From Candidatus Dadabacteria bacterium (GTDB lineage Bacteria > Desulfobacterota_D > UBA1144 > Nemesobacterales > Nemesobacteraceae), in assembly GCA_007571325.1 (NCBI GenBank), contig RKRQ01000015.1, forward strand, positions 1 to 55,132: a stretch of 55,132 nucleotides of DNA, in the 5' to 3' direction. This document shows, piece after piece, positions 16,867 to 25,504 of the stretch. Position numbers and translations under genes: made by a program. Numbering within the stretch: the stretch's first letter is position 1; the number at the start of each line of letters is the position of its first letter. A model generated the notes under the pieces. The model did no database searches, had not been told where the DNA came from, and was given only the letters and a program-made list of their open reading frames with translations.

Positions 16867-18318
16867 CTAAGCGTTGCGGGATTTTATAAATTGAATTGCC
16901 CTGGTAAGGCGACTCGCCACTGAGTCTCTGCCCAGTATTTCGACGACGTCAAAGATTCCAGGACTCTTGGTGGAACCGGTAAGCGCAACCCTTGCAGGCT
17001 GAGCTATTCTCCCGAGTCCAAGACCTGTGCGCTTCATAACGCGTTGAAAACCCCCGTGAACATCATTGTAGGAAAAATCTTCCAAACAGGATAATTCCTC
17101 CAGCAGAAACTCAAAGATTTGGCTGTTTTTTTCCACCAGAAATTTCTCCGCCGCTTTCTCCTCGTACTCAAAATCATCGGTAAAAAAGTAAAGAGACTGA
17201 TCGACAATTCCGTTGAGGGTCTCTGAACGCTCCCGCATCTGCTCAATTATTTTGCGAAGCTTCTCTCTGGGCTGCTCGGGAAACTCTTTTTTCTTTACAA
17301 GAGAAACTATCTCTTCGAACATACGCTCTTCAGACATATCTCTTAAGTATTTTCCGTTAAGCCAGAGGAATTTCTGAGGGTCGAACACCGAGGGGGATTT
17401 CCCGATACCTTTCAGACTAAATATTTTAACAAGCTCTTGTTTTGCGAAAATCTCCTGATCTCCGAAAGACCATCCCAGTCTCACAAGGTAGTTCAGTACC
17501 GCCTCGGGAAGATACCCACGCGACCGGTACTCCGTAACGGATTCAGCGCCGTGGCGCTTCGAAAGTTTTTTCCCGTCCGCGCCGAGTATCATTGGAACAT
17601 GAGAAAGTTTTGGTTTCCCAAAACCCAGCGCCTCGGCTACAAGTATCTGCCTCGGAGCATTTATTATATGGTCATCTCCCCTTATGACGTGAGAGATATC
17701 CATCTGCGCATCGTCAACCGCCGCGGCGAAATTATAGGTTGGAAATCCGTCGGCTTTTAGTATCACAAAATCTTCTATCTCTGAAGAGTCAAAAACTATC
17801 TCGCCGCGTACCAGGTCCTTAACAAAGATATTCTCACCCGGTAATACCGAGAGTCTCACAGCGTAAGATTTTCCGGGGGCCGCACCAAGTTGCGACCACT
17901 CTCTTTTATATCGAAAAACTTCTCCTTTTTCTCTAGCCTCTTCTCTTCTGCGCCCAAGCTCATCAGCTGTAACGTAGCATCTGTACGCTTTTCCCTCGTC
18001 AACAAGCCGCCCGGCAAGCTTTCCGTAAGTGTCAAGCCTGTCAGACTGGCGGACAATTTCCCCCTGCCAATCAATTCCGAGCCATCTAAGAGATTCTATG
18101 ATCTGACGTTCAAATCTTTCCTCGGAACGCGCACGGTCCGTATCCTCAATTCTGAGCAGAAAATCTCCGGCAAGGTTTGCGGAAAAAAGCCAGTTAAAAA
18201 TAGCTGTACGGGCTGCTCCTACATGAAGAGCGCCAGTGGGACTGGGAGCAAATCTCGTTACGACCTTCACGGAGGTTATTTTACACGCCGAAGCGGCAAA
18301 AAAAGAGATGTCAGACAT
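16867..18318 (-). CDS. gltX: Glutamyl-tRNA synthetase
   Basis: Class I aminoacyl-tRNA synthetase charging tRNA-Glu (possibly also tRNA-Gln, if nondiscriminating). The HIGH-type signature is RFAPSPTGALHVGAARTA, and the KMSKS-type loop is ADGKKLSKRHGA. Its 483 residues are normal. The annotated ATG adds ~16 residues before the usual start at VKVVTRFAPSP; a GTG there is an alternative, but neither has a good ribosome-binding site. It is divergent from the BtuF-like gene. Confidence 0.94.
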   Translation of the reverse strand: MSDISFFAASACKITSVKVVTRFAPSPTGALHVGAARTAIFNWLFSANLAGDFLLRIEDTDRARSEERFERQIIESLRWLGIDWQGEIVRQSDRLDTYGKLAGRLVDEGKAYRCYVTADELGRRREEAREKGEVFRYKREWSQLGAAPGKSYAVRLSVLPGENIFVKDLVRGEIVFDSSEIEDFVILKADGFPTYNFAAAVDDAQMDISHVIRGDDHIINAPRQILVAEALGFGKPKLSHVPMILGADGKKLSKRHGAESVTEYRSRGYLPEAVLNYLVRLGWSFGDQEIFAKQELVKIFSLKGIGKSPSVFDPQKFLWLNGKYLRDMSEERMFEEIVSLVKKKEFPEQPREKLRKIIEQMRERSETLNGIVDQSLYFFTDDFEYEEKAAEKFLVEKNSQIFEFLLEELSCLEDFSYNDVHGGFQRVMKRTGLGLGRIAQPARVALTGSTKSPGIFDVVEILGRDSVASRLTRAIQFIKSRNA

Positions 18319-18346
18319 ATAATCTAGGGATTTTCTTCGCGGATTG

Positions 18347-18352
18347 TATAAT
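18347..18352 (+). promoter_or_regulatory. -10 element close to the BtuF-like start (possible leaderless mRNA)
   Basis: A perfect TATAAT ends seven bases before the ATG at 18360, so transcription would begin at or within a base or two of the start codon. No Shine-Dalgarno is present. No good -35 is seen at the normal distance. Confidence 0.45.
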
Positions 18353-18359
18353 AAACATC

Positions 18360-19310
18360 ATGAGGATATGCTCGCTTCTTCCAAGCTCGACCGAGATAAT
18401 ATTCGCTCTAGGACTTGAGGAAAACCTGGTCGGAGTAACCCATGAATGCAATTATCCTCCTCAGGCGCGTGACAAGCCCGTAGTCGTAAACAGCATTCTT
18501 AAAAACAAAGGGAAACTTTCAAGCGCGCGAATAGACGAACTTGTGACCCGTAGCCGCTCGGAAGGAAAGAGCGTCTACCTAATTGACTCCGAACTGCTAC
18601 GCGAGATAAGACCGGAGCTTATCATAACGCAAGGACTTTGCGACGTCTGTGCCGTGTCTGAGAACGAGGTGATGGAAGTCTGCGAAGTTCTTGAAAACGG
18701 TCCTGAAATAGTGTCCATGGAACCAAACTCCATCAAAGATATAATGGATTCCATACTGCTTGTAGGAGAAGTCACTGGGACCGAGCGGAGAGCTTCTGAA
18801 ATCGTAGAAGGACTTATGAAAAGAATTGAAACGGTCGAGAAAAAGCTTTCGGGCGAGAGACACCGTCCGCACATCTTCTGCCTTGAGTGGCTTGATCCTC
18901 CCTATGCCGCCGGGCACTGGGTACCGGAAATGGTAAAAATAGCTGGAGGAGAACCGCTGCTCTCGAAAGTGCAGGAACCCTCATTTAAGACAACATGGGA
19001 TGAGATACTCGAGTCGTCCCCAGATTATCTAATTATAATGCCCTGCGGATTCGACATAGAAAAAACGCTTGACAGCATAGAAGAAGTTACGGGCAAAGTA
19101 AGACAGTGGCATGCGCTTCGGGCCGTAAAAAAAGGTCACTGTTACATAGTGGACGCCAATTCCTATTTCAGCAGACCGTCACCCAGGGTCGTCAGCGGAA
19201 TTGAACTCCTTGCGGGAATTATCCACCCTGAAATATTCACACAACGACCAAAAGATAACTCGGTTCTAAACCTGAAAAACCATTTCTATCTACAGACTTT
19301 TCTAGGTTAG
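18360..19310 (+). CDS. Cobalamin-binding protein, BtuF-like, without signal peptide
   Basis: A 316-residue periplasmic-binding-protein-fold protein of the BtuF/FhuD type (PF01497). It opens directly with RICSLLPSSTEIIFALGL, the usual first strand of the mature protein, so no signal peptide or lipobox is present and the protein may be cytoplasmic. LITQGLCDVCAVS, HIFCLEWLDPPYAAGHWVPEMVKIAGG and PDYLIIMPCGFDIEKTL are typical of the subgroup annotated as cobalamin-binding. No permease or ATPase is nearby. Its last four bases overlap the convergent small gene at 19307. Confidence 0.85.
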   Translation: MRICSLLPSSTEIIFALGLEENLVGVTHECNYPPQARDKPVVVNSILKNKGKLSSARIDELVTRSRSEGKSVYLIDSELLREIRPELIITQGLCDVCAVSENEVMEVCEVLENGPEIVSMEPNSIKDIMDSILLVGEVTGTERRASEIVEGLMKRIETVEKKLSGERHRPHIFCLEWLDPPYAAGHWVPEMVKIAGGEPLLSKVQEPSFKTTWDEILESSPDYLIIMPCGFDIEKTLDSIEEVTGKVRQWHALRAVKKGHCYIVDANSYFSRPSPRVVSGIELLAGIIHPEIFTQRPKDNSVLNLKNHFYLQTFLG

Positions 19311-19549
19311 GACTTCGGGGCCTGAAAGGGGTCCTGAGTAGCATCGGAACTTGAAGAAGCCTGCGATGGCGTCTCTTGGGCGGACCGAAAAGGATCCGTT
19401 TCGCCTTGGGCCTCTTCCTGAGGTTCAGGCGGAGCTGGCGGCTCGGCAGCCTGCTGCTCTCCTCCCCCTCCTTCGTTTAGCATAAGGAATATCCCCATGA
19501 TAAGAATTACTATAGCTAACAGCAATAACTCATTACCTTGTATAGTCAT
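19307..19549 (-). CDS. Small membrane-anchored acidic, proline-rich protein
   Basis: An 80-residue protein of unknown function. Residues 7-24 form one hydrophobic helix (ELLLLAIVILIMGIFLML), followed by a glycine run and a soluble tail rich in Pro, Glu, Gln, Ala and Ser with two similar TDPFR/QDPFQ segments. AGGAGG is present but 13 bases from the ATG, rather far. It could be real or a chance frame; the membrane helix at the very start and the ribosome-binding site favour real. Confidence 0.55.
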   Translation of the reverse strand: MTIQGNELLLLAIVILIMGIFLMLNEGGGGEQQAAEPPAPPEPQEEAQGETDPFRSAQETPSQASSSSDATQDPFQAPKS

Positions 19550-19587
19550 GAAATTTATCTATCCTCCTGATACTCTTGTACTGCTAT

Positions 19588-19623
19588 ACTAGGACCATAA
19601 AATAAAGTCCGTAAGAACCTAGT
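19588..19623. repeat. Imperfect inverted repeat between divergent small genes
   Basis: ACTAGG (19588-19593) pairs with CCTAGT (19618-19623), and an inner GGAC/GTCC pair competes for the same bases. It lies between the divergent starts at 19549 and 19655 and could be an operator or a leader hairpin. No T-tract follows. Confidence 0.3.
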
Positions 19624-19654
19624 TCATTCTAATCATACTAATTGACTGAATAAT

Positions 19655-20110
19655 ATGTCAAGGATATTTTCCACATCTGGGACAATATACAAACTGCTTG
19701 AGCAGGATATGGAACTGCAGATAGCGCTTTCACAAATCAGCTCTGGATGCGTGCCACATGCAACTGATGACGAATGCTTGATGATTTTCAAGGAAGAACC
19801 GGACAGAATAACCTCTGTCGTCGATACAAAAAAAATATCAACTCGTTTTTTTGCAGTGGAAAAAGAGGAATTTCCCTCAGTTGCCATGGAAATAAGGATA
19901 ACGACGAGTGGAGGTCTTGGGTTAAAATACGAGTATTTTTTTCTCACGGAATCTTCAGAGGAAACTTTTTTTCTTGCCACTCTAGAGAAACTGGGAGTCT
20001 ACTCCATTATTTTCCTCTGTGATGACACCAGGCACGCGGTTACGGTGGCTATGACCAGAACGGAGATGGACTCGCTTAAAGCTTTAGTTTGTGGAACCGA
20101 CACTGATTGA
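19655..20110 (+). CDS. Hypothetical protein
   Basis: A 151-residue soluble protein I do not recognise. It is mildly acidic with alternating beta-like segments (AMEIRITTSGGLGLKYEYFFLT, YSIIFLCDDTRHAVTVAM) and no membrane segment or known motif. There is no clear ribosome-binding site; an internal ATG at 19709 is an alternative start. The fabH promoter lies across its end and just beyond it. Confidence 0.55.
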   Translation: MSRIFSTSGTIYKLLEQDMELQIALSQISSGCVPHATDDECLMIFKEEPDRITSVVDTKKISTRFFAVEKEEFPSVAMEIRITTSGGLGLKYEYFFLTESSEETFFLATLEKLGVYSIIFLCDDTRHAVTVAMTRTEMDSLKALVCGTDTD

Positions 20111-20135
20111 CAAACCTAGGGCTTTAAACTATTAT
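20107..20135 (+). promoter_or_regulatory. Promoter of fabH
   Basis: TTGACA (20107-20112), a 17-base spacer and TATTAT (20130-20135) form a near-consensus sigma-70 promoter. Transcription would begin near 20142, about 24 bases before the TTG start of fabH. This also argues against the longer fabH frame that opens at 20091. Confidence 0.7.
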
Positions 20136-20165
20136 TGCGCTAACGCTTCGGAGATAAATTCCAAA

Positions 20166-21143
20166 TTGAAGTACGCAAAAATCATAGGAACCGGTTCTTC
20201 GGTTCCCAAGACTGTGCTTTCCAATTCCGACTTGGAAAAAATGGTTGATACTTCCGATGAATGGATCACTTCCAGAACTGGAATAAAGGAGCGCAGAATC
20301 GCCGATGAAAATACCGCCGCTTCGGATGTAGCTTATAAAGCCGCCGAAAAAGCCCTGAAGGTCGCCTGTGTAAGTCCTCAGAATCTTGACGCGATCATAG
20401 TCGGAACCGTGACTCCGGATTTTGTTTTCCCATCAACCGCCTGTGTCTTACAAAGCCTTCTTGGAGCAAAAAAGGCCTATGCTTTCGACCTTATGGCCGG
20501 TTGCTCCGGGTTTCTATACACACTTCACGTCGCCGAGGGAATAATAAAGTCTGGCGGGGCAGAAAAAATCCTCGTAATAGGAGTGGACATACTTTCGAAA
20601 ATCACCGACTTTGAAGACCGCTCAACCTGCATACTTTTTGGCGATGGGGCAGGGGCCGCCGTGCTTACCGCCTCCGACAAACCGGGAATTCTCTCATCCA
20701 TTCTCAGTTCGGACGGAGACGATTGGGACCTTCTCTATGTTCCAGCAGGAGGCTCAAGAACGCCAATAGGCGAAGAGGTGCTTAAAAGCAGGGACCAATA
20801 CATAAAAATGAAGGGAAACGACGTGTTTAAAGTTGCGGTCAAGAGTATGGAGTCCGCAACCATAAACGCCTTGAATAAAGCCAATGTTTCCCCCGAAGAC
20901 ATAGATCTTTTCGTTCCGCATCAAGCGAACTACAGAATTCTCGAAGCCGTGAGAAAAAGGCTCAATTTCCCAGAGGAAAAAGTATTCGCGAACCTAGATA
21001 AATACGGAAACACCTCCGCGGCATCCGTTCCACTTGCCCTTGACGAAGCAGTTAACAAGGGAAGGATAAAAGAAGGAAATCTGGTACTGTTTGCGGCTTT
21101 CGGAGCCGGTTTCACTTGGGGTGCATCAGTTGTAAAGCTCTGA
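20166..21143 (+). CDS. fabH: 3-oxoacyl-[acyl-carrier-protein] synthase III
   Basis: Initiating ketosynthase of type II fatty acid synthesis, condensing an acyl-CoA with malonyl-ACP. From the TTG at 20166 the protein has 325 aa and starts LKYAKIIGTGSSVP, the usual position. The catalytic triad is visible: Cys113 in MAGCSGF, His in PHQANYRI and Asn in YGNTSAAS. A strong promoter at 20107-20135 supports this start over the GTG at 20091. The gene stands alone rather than in a fab cluster. Confidence 0.92.
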   Translation: MKYAKIIGTGSSVPKTVLSNSDLEKMVDTSDEWITSRTGIKERRIADENTAASDVAYKAAEKALKVACVSPQNLDAIIVGTVTPDFVFPSTACVLQSLLGAKKAYAFDLMAGCSGFLYTLHVAEGIIKSGGAEKILVIGVDILSKITDFEDRSTCILFGDGAGAAVLTASDKPGILSSILSSDGDDWDLLYVPAGGSRTPIGEEVLKSRDQYIKMKGNDVFKVAVKSMESATINALNKANVSPEDIDLFVPHQANYRILEAVRKRLNFPEEKVFANLDKYGNTSAASVPLALDEAVNKGRIKEGNLVLFAAFGAGFTWGASVVKL

Positions 21144-21212
21144 AGGCTTCGCACGGAGCCGTGCCGGGTTTACCGAAAACACTCCTTCTTTTTTCACGAA
21201 AAAAAAGATGAT

Positions 21213-22097
21213 ATGACTCTTTCCTCAATCCCGCAGCTTGCAAATATTGTCCTGCCGGCATTTCTGGTAATCGCCGCGGGTTTTCTTTTCAGCAAAACTA
21301 AAAGAATAGATATTTCTTCAATAAACGACCTTGTGGTTTACGTAACAACGCCGTGTCTCATAATCTCTTCTCTCTCCAATTTCACAATGAATCCTTCTGT
21401 AACGGCGAAGCTGTTTATTTCGATATCGGCGGTCATTTTTTCCACCATTATAATCGGCGGATTGCTAACCAGGGCACTGCGCCTTGACTCGAGGATATAT
21501 ATTCCTCCCATGGTTTTCGCAAACACTGGAAACCTGGGTCTTCCACTTTGTCTTTTCGCATTTGGACAGTATGGGTTTAATATTGCAATACTCTGCGTTG
21601 TTTCTACCATGCTGCTGCATTATACGGTGGGAATTTTTATTCTAGGTTCCGGAAACCTCCGCGAAATTTTCAAGCTTCCTCTTATATATGCCACGGTAGC
21701 AGGAATAATCATCAATTCAGTCAGTTTTGATATTCCTGTCATTATTGACAGGCCTGTAGCTCTTCTAGGGCAAATCACTATACCTGCCATGCTTTTTTCT
21801 CTTGGGTACAAACTCTCCGAAATGAAGCTCTCGAAGCTCTGGCTCTCCTTTTTCTTCGGCTCCGCCCGGATATTTCTCGGTTTTATCTTGGGGGTGTTGG
21901 TCGTAAATATATTTGGCTTGAAGGGAGTTGAGGCGAAGGTAGTCATTCTCGAGTGCTCAATGCCGCCCGCAGTGTTTAACTTCGTACTTGCGGAAAAATA
22001 CCTAACGGACTCCGAAACGGTTGCTTCAATAATAGTGGCGGGAACGGTAGTTTCACTTGCGGTGCTACCTTTCGTAATTTCGTATCTAGTAAATTAG
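21213..22097 (+). CDS. AEC-family membrane transporter
   Basis: A 294-residue integral membrane protein of the auxin efflux carrier family, which exports or exchanges organic anions or amino acids. About ten hydrophobic segments are visible. Family landmarks are VVYVTTPCLIISSLS near the start, FANTGNLGLPLCLFAFG in the middle and the late ECSMPPAVFNFVLAEKY with its unwound-helix proline pattern. The substrate is unknown. It follows fabH by 69 bases and converges on rpmB. Confidence 0.85.
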   Translation: MTLSSIPQLANIVLPAFLVIAAGFLFSKTKRIDISSINDLVVYVTTPCLIISSLSNFTMNPSVTAKLFISISAVIFSTIIIGGLLTRALRLDSRIYIPPMVFANTGNLGLPLCLFAFGQYGFNIAILCVVSTMLLHYTVGIFILGSGNLREIFKLPLIYATVAGIIINSVSFDIPVIIDRPVALLGQITIPAMLFSLGYKLSEMKLSKLWLSFFFGSARIFLGFILGVLVVNIFGLKGVEAKVVILECSMPPAVFNFVLAEKYLTDSETVASIIVAGTVVSLAVLPFVISYLVN

Positions 22098-22112
22098 TAA
22101 GGGATGAATTGA

Positions 22113-22355
22113 TTAGCGTGTTATATCCCTAAGGGTAAGACCCTCTTCCCTCAGGTAGGGAAGAAGACCTTTTTTGGTGATTGTTCTGAGCGCACGGGTG
22201 GAAACTCTTATTTTCACATATCTGTCCATTTCCGGAATATATATTCTTTTCCAGTGCAGATTCGGATTCTGGCGCCTTTTAACGTGATTGTTCGCATGAG
22301 AGACGTTGTTTCCGAAAAGGGGTTTTTTCCCCGTTATAGCGCAGCGACGGGCCAT
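22113..22355 (-). CDS. rpmB: 50S ribosomal protein L28
   Basis: L28 (80 aa): MARRCAITGKKPLFGNNVSHANNHVKR and the RALRTITKKGL segment are diagnostic. It lacks the paired CxxC zinc motifs of the zinc-binding version. It follows rpmG after 13 bases, the order rpmG-rpmB on the minus strand. Confidence 0.96.
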   Translation of the reverse strand: MARRCAITGKKPLFGNNVSHANNHVKRRQNPNLHWKRIYIPEMDRYVKIRVSTRALRTITKKGLLPYLREEGLTLRDITR

Positions 22356-22368
22356 TATATCCTCTTAA

Positions 22369-22530
22369 CTACTTGGTCTCCTTAAAAACAACGTGTTTTC
22401 TTATTACCGGGTCATACTTTTTCAGTTCAAGACGGTCGGGGGTATTCATCTTATTTTTCTTAGTGTAATAAATGTAGGGACTCTCCGTACTCTTCATCTT
22501 GACAAGCACTCTGTTTAATGATTTTCCCAT
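22369..22530 (-). CDS. rpmG: 50S ribosomal protein L33
   Basis: A 53-residue L33 found by translating the gap upstream of rpmB. It reads [14 protein letters not shown], then [20 protein letters not shown] and ends [21 protein letters not shown] lies five bases before the ATG. It has no cysteines, so it is the zinc-independent form. It heads an rpmG-rpmB operon. Confidence 0.95.
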   Translation of the reverse strand: MGKSLNRVLVKMKSTESPYIYYTKKNKMNTPDRLELKKYDPVIRKHVVFKETK

Positions 22531-22611
22531 TGAATCCCCTCCAAAAAAGTGAATGGTTATTATCCATTAAAAAAAAATGTTTTCAAGAAAAATTTTTTAG
22601 TTTCTCAGGAA

Positions 22612-22998
22612 TCAGTGCTCGCAGCCATCTTTTCTGCAGAGTCTGAAATTGCGCAGGTGGCCAGAAACCATGGTGAAAGCCCCTATGAGAGTAAGGACAG
22701 ATTCCCAATAGCCTTCAGAGGCAAAAGCTCCGACCAGAAGAAAACAAAGTCCCAACGCCCCCAGCATGATCACATTGAAATCCTTATGACGTCTACAGCC
22801 AAGAAATATGGCAATGACACTTGCGGGAATAACGAGCAGAAGCATCAGCTCGTGAAAAATTTCTTCGGATAAAAAAGTCAAACCCAAAACCGGGAACAAT
22901 ATGAGAGCTACGGGCGTCAAAAAACAGTGGACGGCGCAGATACCCACAAGAGACATAGAGGTGTAATCGGCAAATTTCTGAAGTTTTATCTGGTTCAT
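22612..22998 (-). CDS. MerC-domain membrane protein
   Basis: A 128-residue inner-membrane protein with four hydrophobic segments. The first carries GICAVHCFLTPVALILFP, the metal-site cysteine pair of the MerC family (mercuric or other heavy-metal uptake). The end RLCRKDGCEH adds further Cys/His. It lies 33 bases behind the Fur-family regulator on the same strand, so it may be a metal transporter co-transcribed with, or controlled by, that regulator. The metal cannot be named from sequence. Confidence 0.85.
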   Translation of the reverse strand: MNQIKLQKFADYTSMSLVGICAVHCFLTPVALILFPVLGLTFLSEEIFHELMLLLVIPASVIAIFLGCRRHKDFNVIMLGALGLCFLLVGAFASEGYWESVLTLIGAFTMVSGHLRNFRLCRKDGCEH

Positions 22999-23031
22999 TA
23001 TGCTGTTAACCCGACTCTGCTGACAAATTCC

Positions 23032-23484
23032 TTAACAAACAGCCTGCTCTCTGCACTTCCCGCATTGACCAAAAAGCTGTATGGAATGGTCTTCTACGTA
23101 AAAACCCTGGCTTTCGGCCGAAGTATAATCCAAGCTCTTGATAGGACATTCAGGAAAATCGAAAACTCCCCTGCAAGCAAGGCATATCATGTGATGTACG
23201 TGCTCTCCTTGGGAAAATGTATAACCATAACCACCGTCGGGAAAATGAAGACGTTTCACAATTCCCAGATCCTCAAACATCTCAAGAGTTCTGTAGATAG
23301 TAGCAAGCCCCGTGGTACCAAGTATCTTCTTTACCCCATCGTGTATTTCACCGACCGAAAGTGATTTTTCACTCGTATGAAGAACATGTACGACAGCAAG
23401 ACGCTGCGCGGTGGATTTAAGCCCCTTTTTTCGCAGAATCTCTCTGGCATACAACTCATGTTCACATTCAAAGCCTCTTAGCAT
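23032..23484 (-). CDS. Fur-family metal-responsive repressor
   Basis: A 150-residue Fur/Zur/PerR-type regulator. The winged helix covers about residues 15-90 (LKSTAQRLAVVHVLHTSEKSLSVGEIHDGV, GLATIYRTLEMFEDLGIV). The metal-binding half has EHVHHMICLAC and a closing CGKC, giving two CxxC pairs for structural zinc. The sensed metal is unresolved; the MerC-domain neighbour downstream suggests a zinc- or heavy-metal role. A poor promoter-like TTGACG lies upstream at about 23550. Confidence 0.9.
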   Translation of the reverse strand: MLRGFECEHELYAREILRKKGLKSTAQRLAVVHVLHTSEKSLSVGEIHDGVKKILGTTGLATIYRTLEMFEDLGIVKRLHFPDGGYGYTFSQGEHVHHMICLACRGVFDFPECPIKSLDYTSAESQGFYVEDHSIQLFGQCGKCREQAVC

Positions 23485-24042
23485 GGTAAAAAATTAAATG
23501 AGAATATTTTTCAACTAAACTCTATTCTGATCAATATATTGTAAGACGTCAAGACAATGTAGATAAGGGATAACATACAAAAAATCGCAAATACATATAC
23601 ACAGAAGAAAAAAGCCTCTTTATACGACAGCTTACACATTTAGAAAAATCCGTGTGGTTTCCTGATTGCATGGCATTTGCTTTAAAAAATAAGCGTTCTC
23701 GCACAAATGCTGAAATATTTACAAGAGAATTTACATCAGTTCGTCAGGGGATTGCTTTTACGTATTGCTTCACTCGACCGGACAACTTAAAAGCAACACA
23801 TAGCTTTGAAAAGTATGGTTACATGTAAAATTTCCGTCGAAGTCGCTCTATATGTTAATAGATCATTAAAAATTCGTTAGATTTTTCTTAACTAGCTGAT
23901 ATCAAACACTTTTTTCTTGTCAACAAATTGTGAATAAATTTTTCCGATGTTCACAAAGCGTATTGTAACTCTCTTAAATTATTAGACTATTCAAAGCCCC
24001 CCCCCTGTTATATTTTACCATTTTACCGAATGTTCTGTTAAA
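23485..24042. other. AT-rich intergenic region with DnaA box; candidate origin element
   Basis: A gene-free AT-rich stretch of ~560 bases between the Fur-family gene and the first parS site. It contains a perfect DnaA box on the minus strand at 23929-23937 (TTATTCACA), an 8-of-9 match ATATACACA at 23595-23603 and a 7-of-9 ATGTTCACA at 23947-23955. No open frame or structured RNA was recognised. It may be a replication-linked element or simply a long promoter region; the dnaA/dnaN locus is a stronger origin candidate. Confidence 0.4.
23929..23937 (-). other. DnaA box (TTATTCACA)
   Basis: Exact match to the DnaA-box consensus TTATNCACA, read on the minus strand, in the AT-rich gap ~105 bases from parS. 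A nine-base match can occur by chance, so context carries part of the call. Confidence 0.5.
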
Positions 24043-24058
24043 TGTTTCACGTGAAACA
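24043..24058. other. parS centromere site 1
   Basis: Exact copy of the 16-base ParB-binding palindrome TGTTTCACGTGAAACA, as known from Bacillus and most ParABS systems. It extends one base each side as a palindrome. It lies 12 bases beyond the mnmE stop. ParA and ParB genes are not in the window. Confidence 0.93.
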
Positions 24059-24070
24059 TCTCCTTCTCCT

Positions 24071-25465
24071 TTACTTTCCTATACAAAACCTGGAGAAAAT
24101 TCTGCCCAGAAGGTCCTCTGTAGTAACTTCCCCGGTGATTTCACCAAGTGAGTTCATGGAATTTCTCAATTCTATAGAGAGAATCTCTGGATATTCCTTT
24201 CGTTCAAGAAGTTTGAGGAAAGCACCGAGTTGACCGCGAGCTTTTTCCATGCATTTTTTATGGCGGAGGTTAGTAAGCACCAATTCTGATGCATCTACCC
24301 CAGAAGGCAAGTTCGCAAGGGTCTCAAACATGGCTTGTCTGAGCCGTTCCATACCTTTTTTTGTGAGAGCTGAGGTTTTTACCGGTTCTTTATCTCCGAG
24401 AATCTGTCGGACCTCTGATTGCTGCAGCTTTCCTTCAAGGTCCATTTTGTTGATTACGACAAGATAAATCTTCTTAGCGGCGGTTTCGAGGATTTTTCTG
24501 TCCAATGCATCCAGTTCGGTGCTTTGGTCCAAAACGACGAGTATGAATTCAGCTTCCTCCGCTTTTTTGAGAGAAAGCTCCACCCCGAGTCTCTCTACCT
24601 GGTCCTCCGTATCCCGTATACCGGCCGTATCCGTTACAACAAAGGGAATTCCATTAACGTTCAATCTTTCTTCAATAAAGTCTCTTGTAGTTCCGGCAAT
24701 TGGGCTTACTATAGCCCTTTGAGTTTCAAGGAGGCAGTTAAGTACGCTTGACTTCCCTACGTTAGGTTTGCCGAGGATTACCATTCTCACACCATCTCTG
24801 AACATTCTGCCGGTTTCATAACTCTCAATTAGTCTCGAAAGTTCTTTTTCCACCAATTCAGCCGCTTCTTTAAGACGATTTTGTGCAAGAGAATCTATAT
24901 CTTCTTCAGGGAAATCGAGATTCGCTTCTATTTCCGCTAGGCTGTCCAGAATTTTGTCCTTAAGCTCGTTGACTTTGGCTGAAAGGACCCCTTCGAGCTG
25001 AACTTCGGCATATCGGAGGCTTTGTTCCGTCTGAGCGGTTATTATGTCGGAAACCGCCTCAGCTTGGGCCAAGTCCATTTTTCCATTAAGAAACGCTCTT
25101 TGAGTGAATTCCCCCGGGGCGGCCAGAGCCGCTCCACAATTCATTAACATCTCAAGTATTTTTTTGGGAACAACATAGCCCCCGTGAGAGTGTATTTCGG
25201 CCATGTCTTCCCCTGTGTAGGTATAAGGGGAGGTCATAACGGCACAGAGAACTTCGTCTACTGTGTTACCAGTTTCAGGATCAATTATTTTTCCGAAACG
25301 AAGCTTTCTTTCAGAAAAAGCCGAATTTCCTACCGGAACAAATATTTTTCTTACAATTGCGTGGGATTGTCTGCCACTTATGCGTATTACCGCAACTCCT
25401 CCCTCTCCGGGAGGAGTTGAAATGGCGGTTATAGTGCTTTCGTACTTTGGCATAAGGGACGACAT
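24071..25465 (-). CDS. mnmE: tRNA modification GTPase MnmE
   Basis: GTPase that, with MnmG, installs the 5-carboxymethylaminomethyl group on wobble uridine (464 aa). The N-terminal tetrahydrofolate-binding domain starts TAISTPPGEGGVAVIRISG. The embedded G domain has GKPNVGKSS (G1), AGTTRDF (G2), DTAGIRD (G3) and NKMD (G4). The C-terminal formyl-donor motif is CIGK. There is no strong ribosome-binding site; a second ATG at 25453 is possible. It is flanked by two parS sites, in line with mnmE often being near the origin. Confidence 0.95.
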   Translation of the reverse strand: MSSLMPKYESTITAISTPPGEGGVAVIRISGRQSHAIVRKIFVPVGNSAFSERKLRFGKIIDPETGNTVDEVLCAVMTSPYTYTGEDMAEIHSHGGYVVPKKILEMLMNCGAALAAPGEFTQRAFLNGKMDLAQAEAVSDIITAQTEQSLRYAEVQLEGVLSAKVNELKDKILDSLAEIEANLDFPEEDIDSLAQNRLKEAAELVEKELSRLIESYETGRMFRDGVRMVILGKPNVGKSSVLNCLLETQRAIVSPIAGTTRDFIEERLNVNGIPFVVTDTAGIRDTEDQVERLGVELSLKKAEEAEFILVVLDQSTELDALDRKILETAAKKIYLVVINKMDLEGKLQQSEVRQILGDKEPVKTSALTKKGMERLRQAMFETLANLPSGVDASELVLTNLRHKKCMEKARGQLGAFLKLLERKEYPEILSIELRNSMNSLGEITGEVTTEDLLGRIFSRFCIGK

Positions 25466-25504
25466 GAAACAGAATCTACCATATAAAGCTGAGTTGAGTC
25501 AGGG

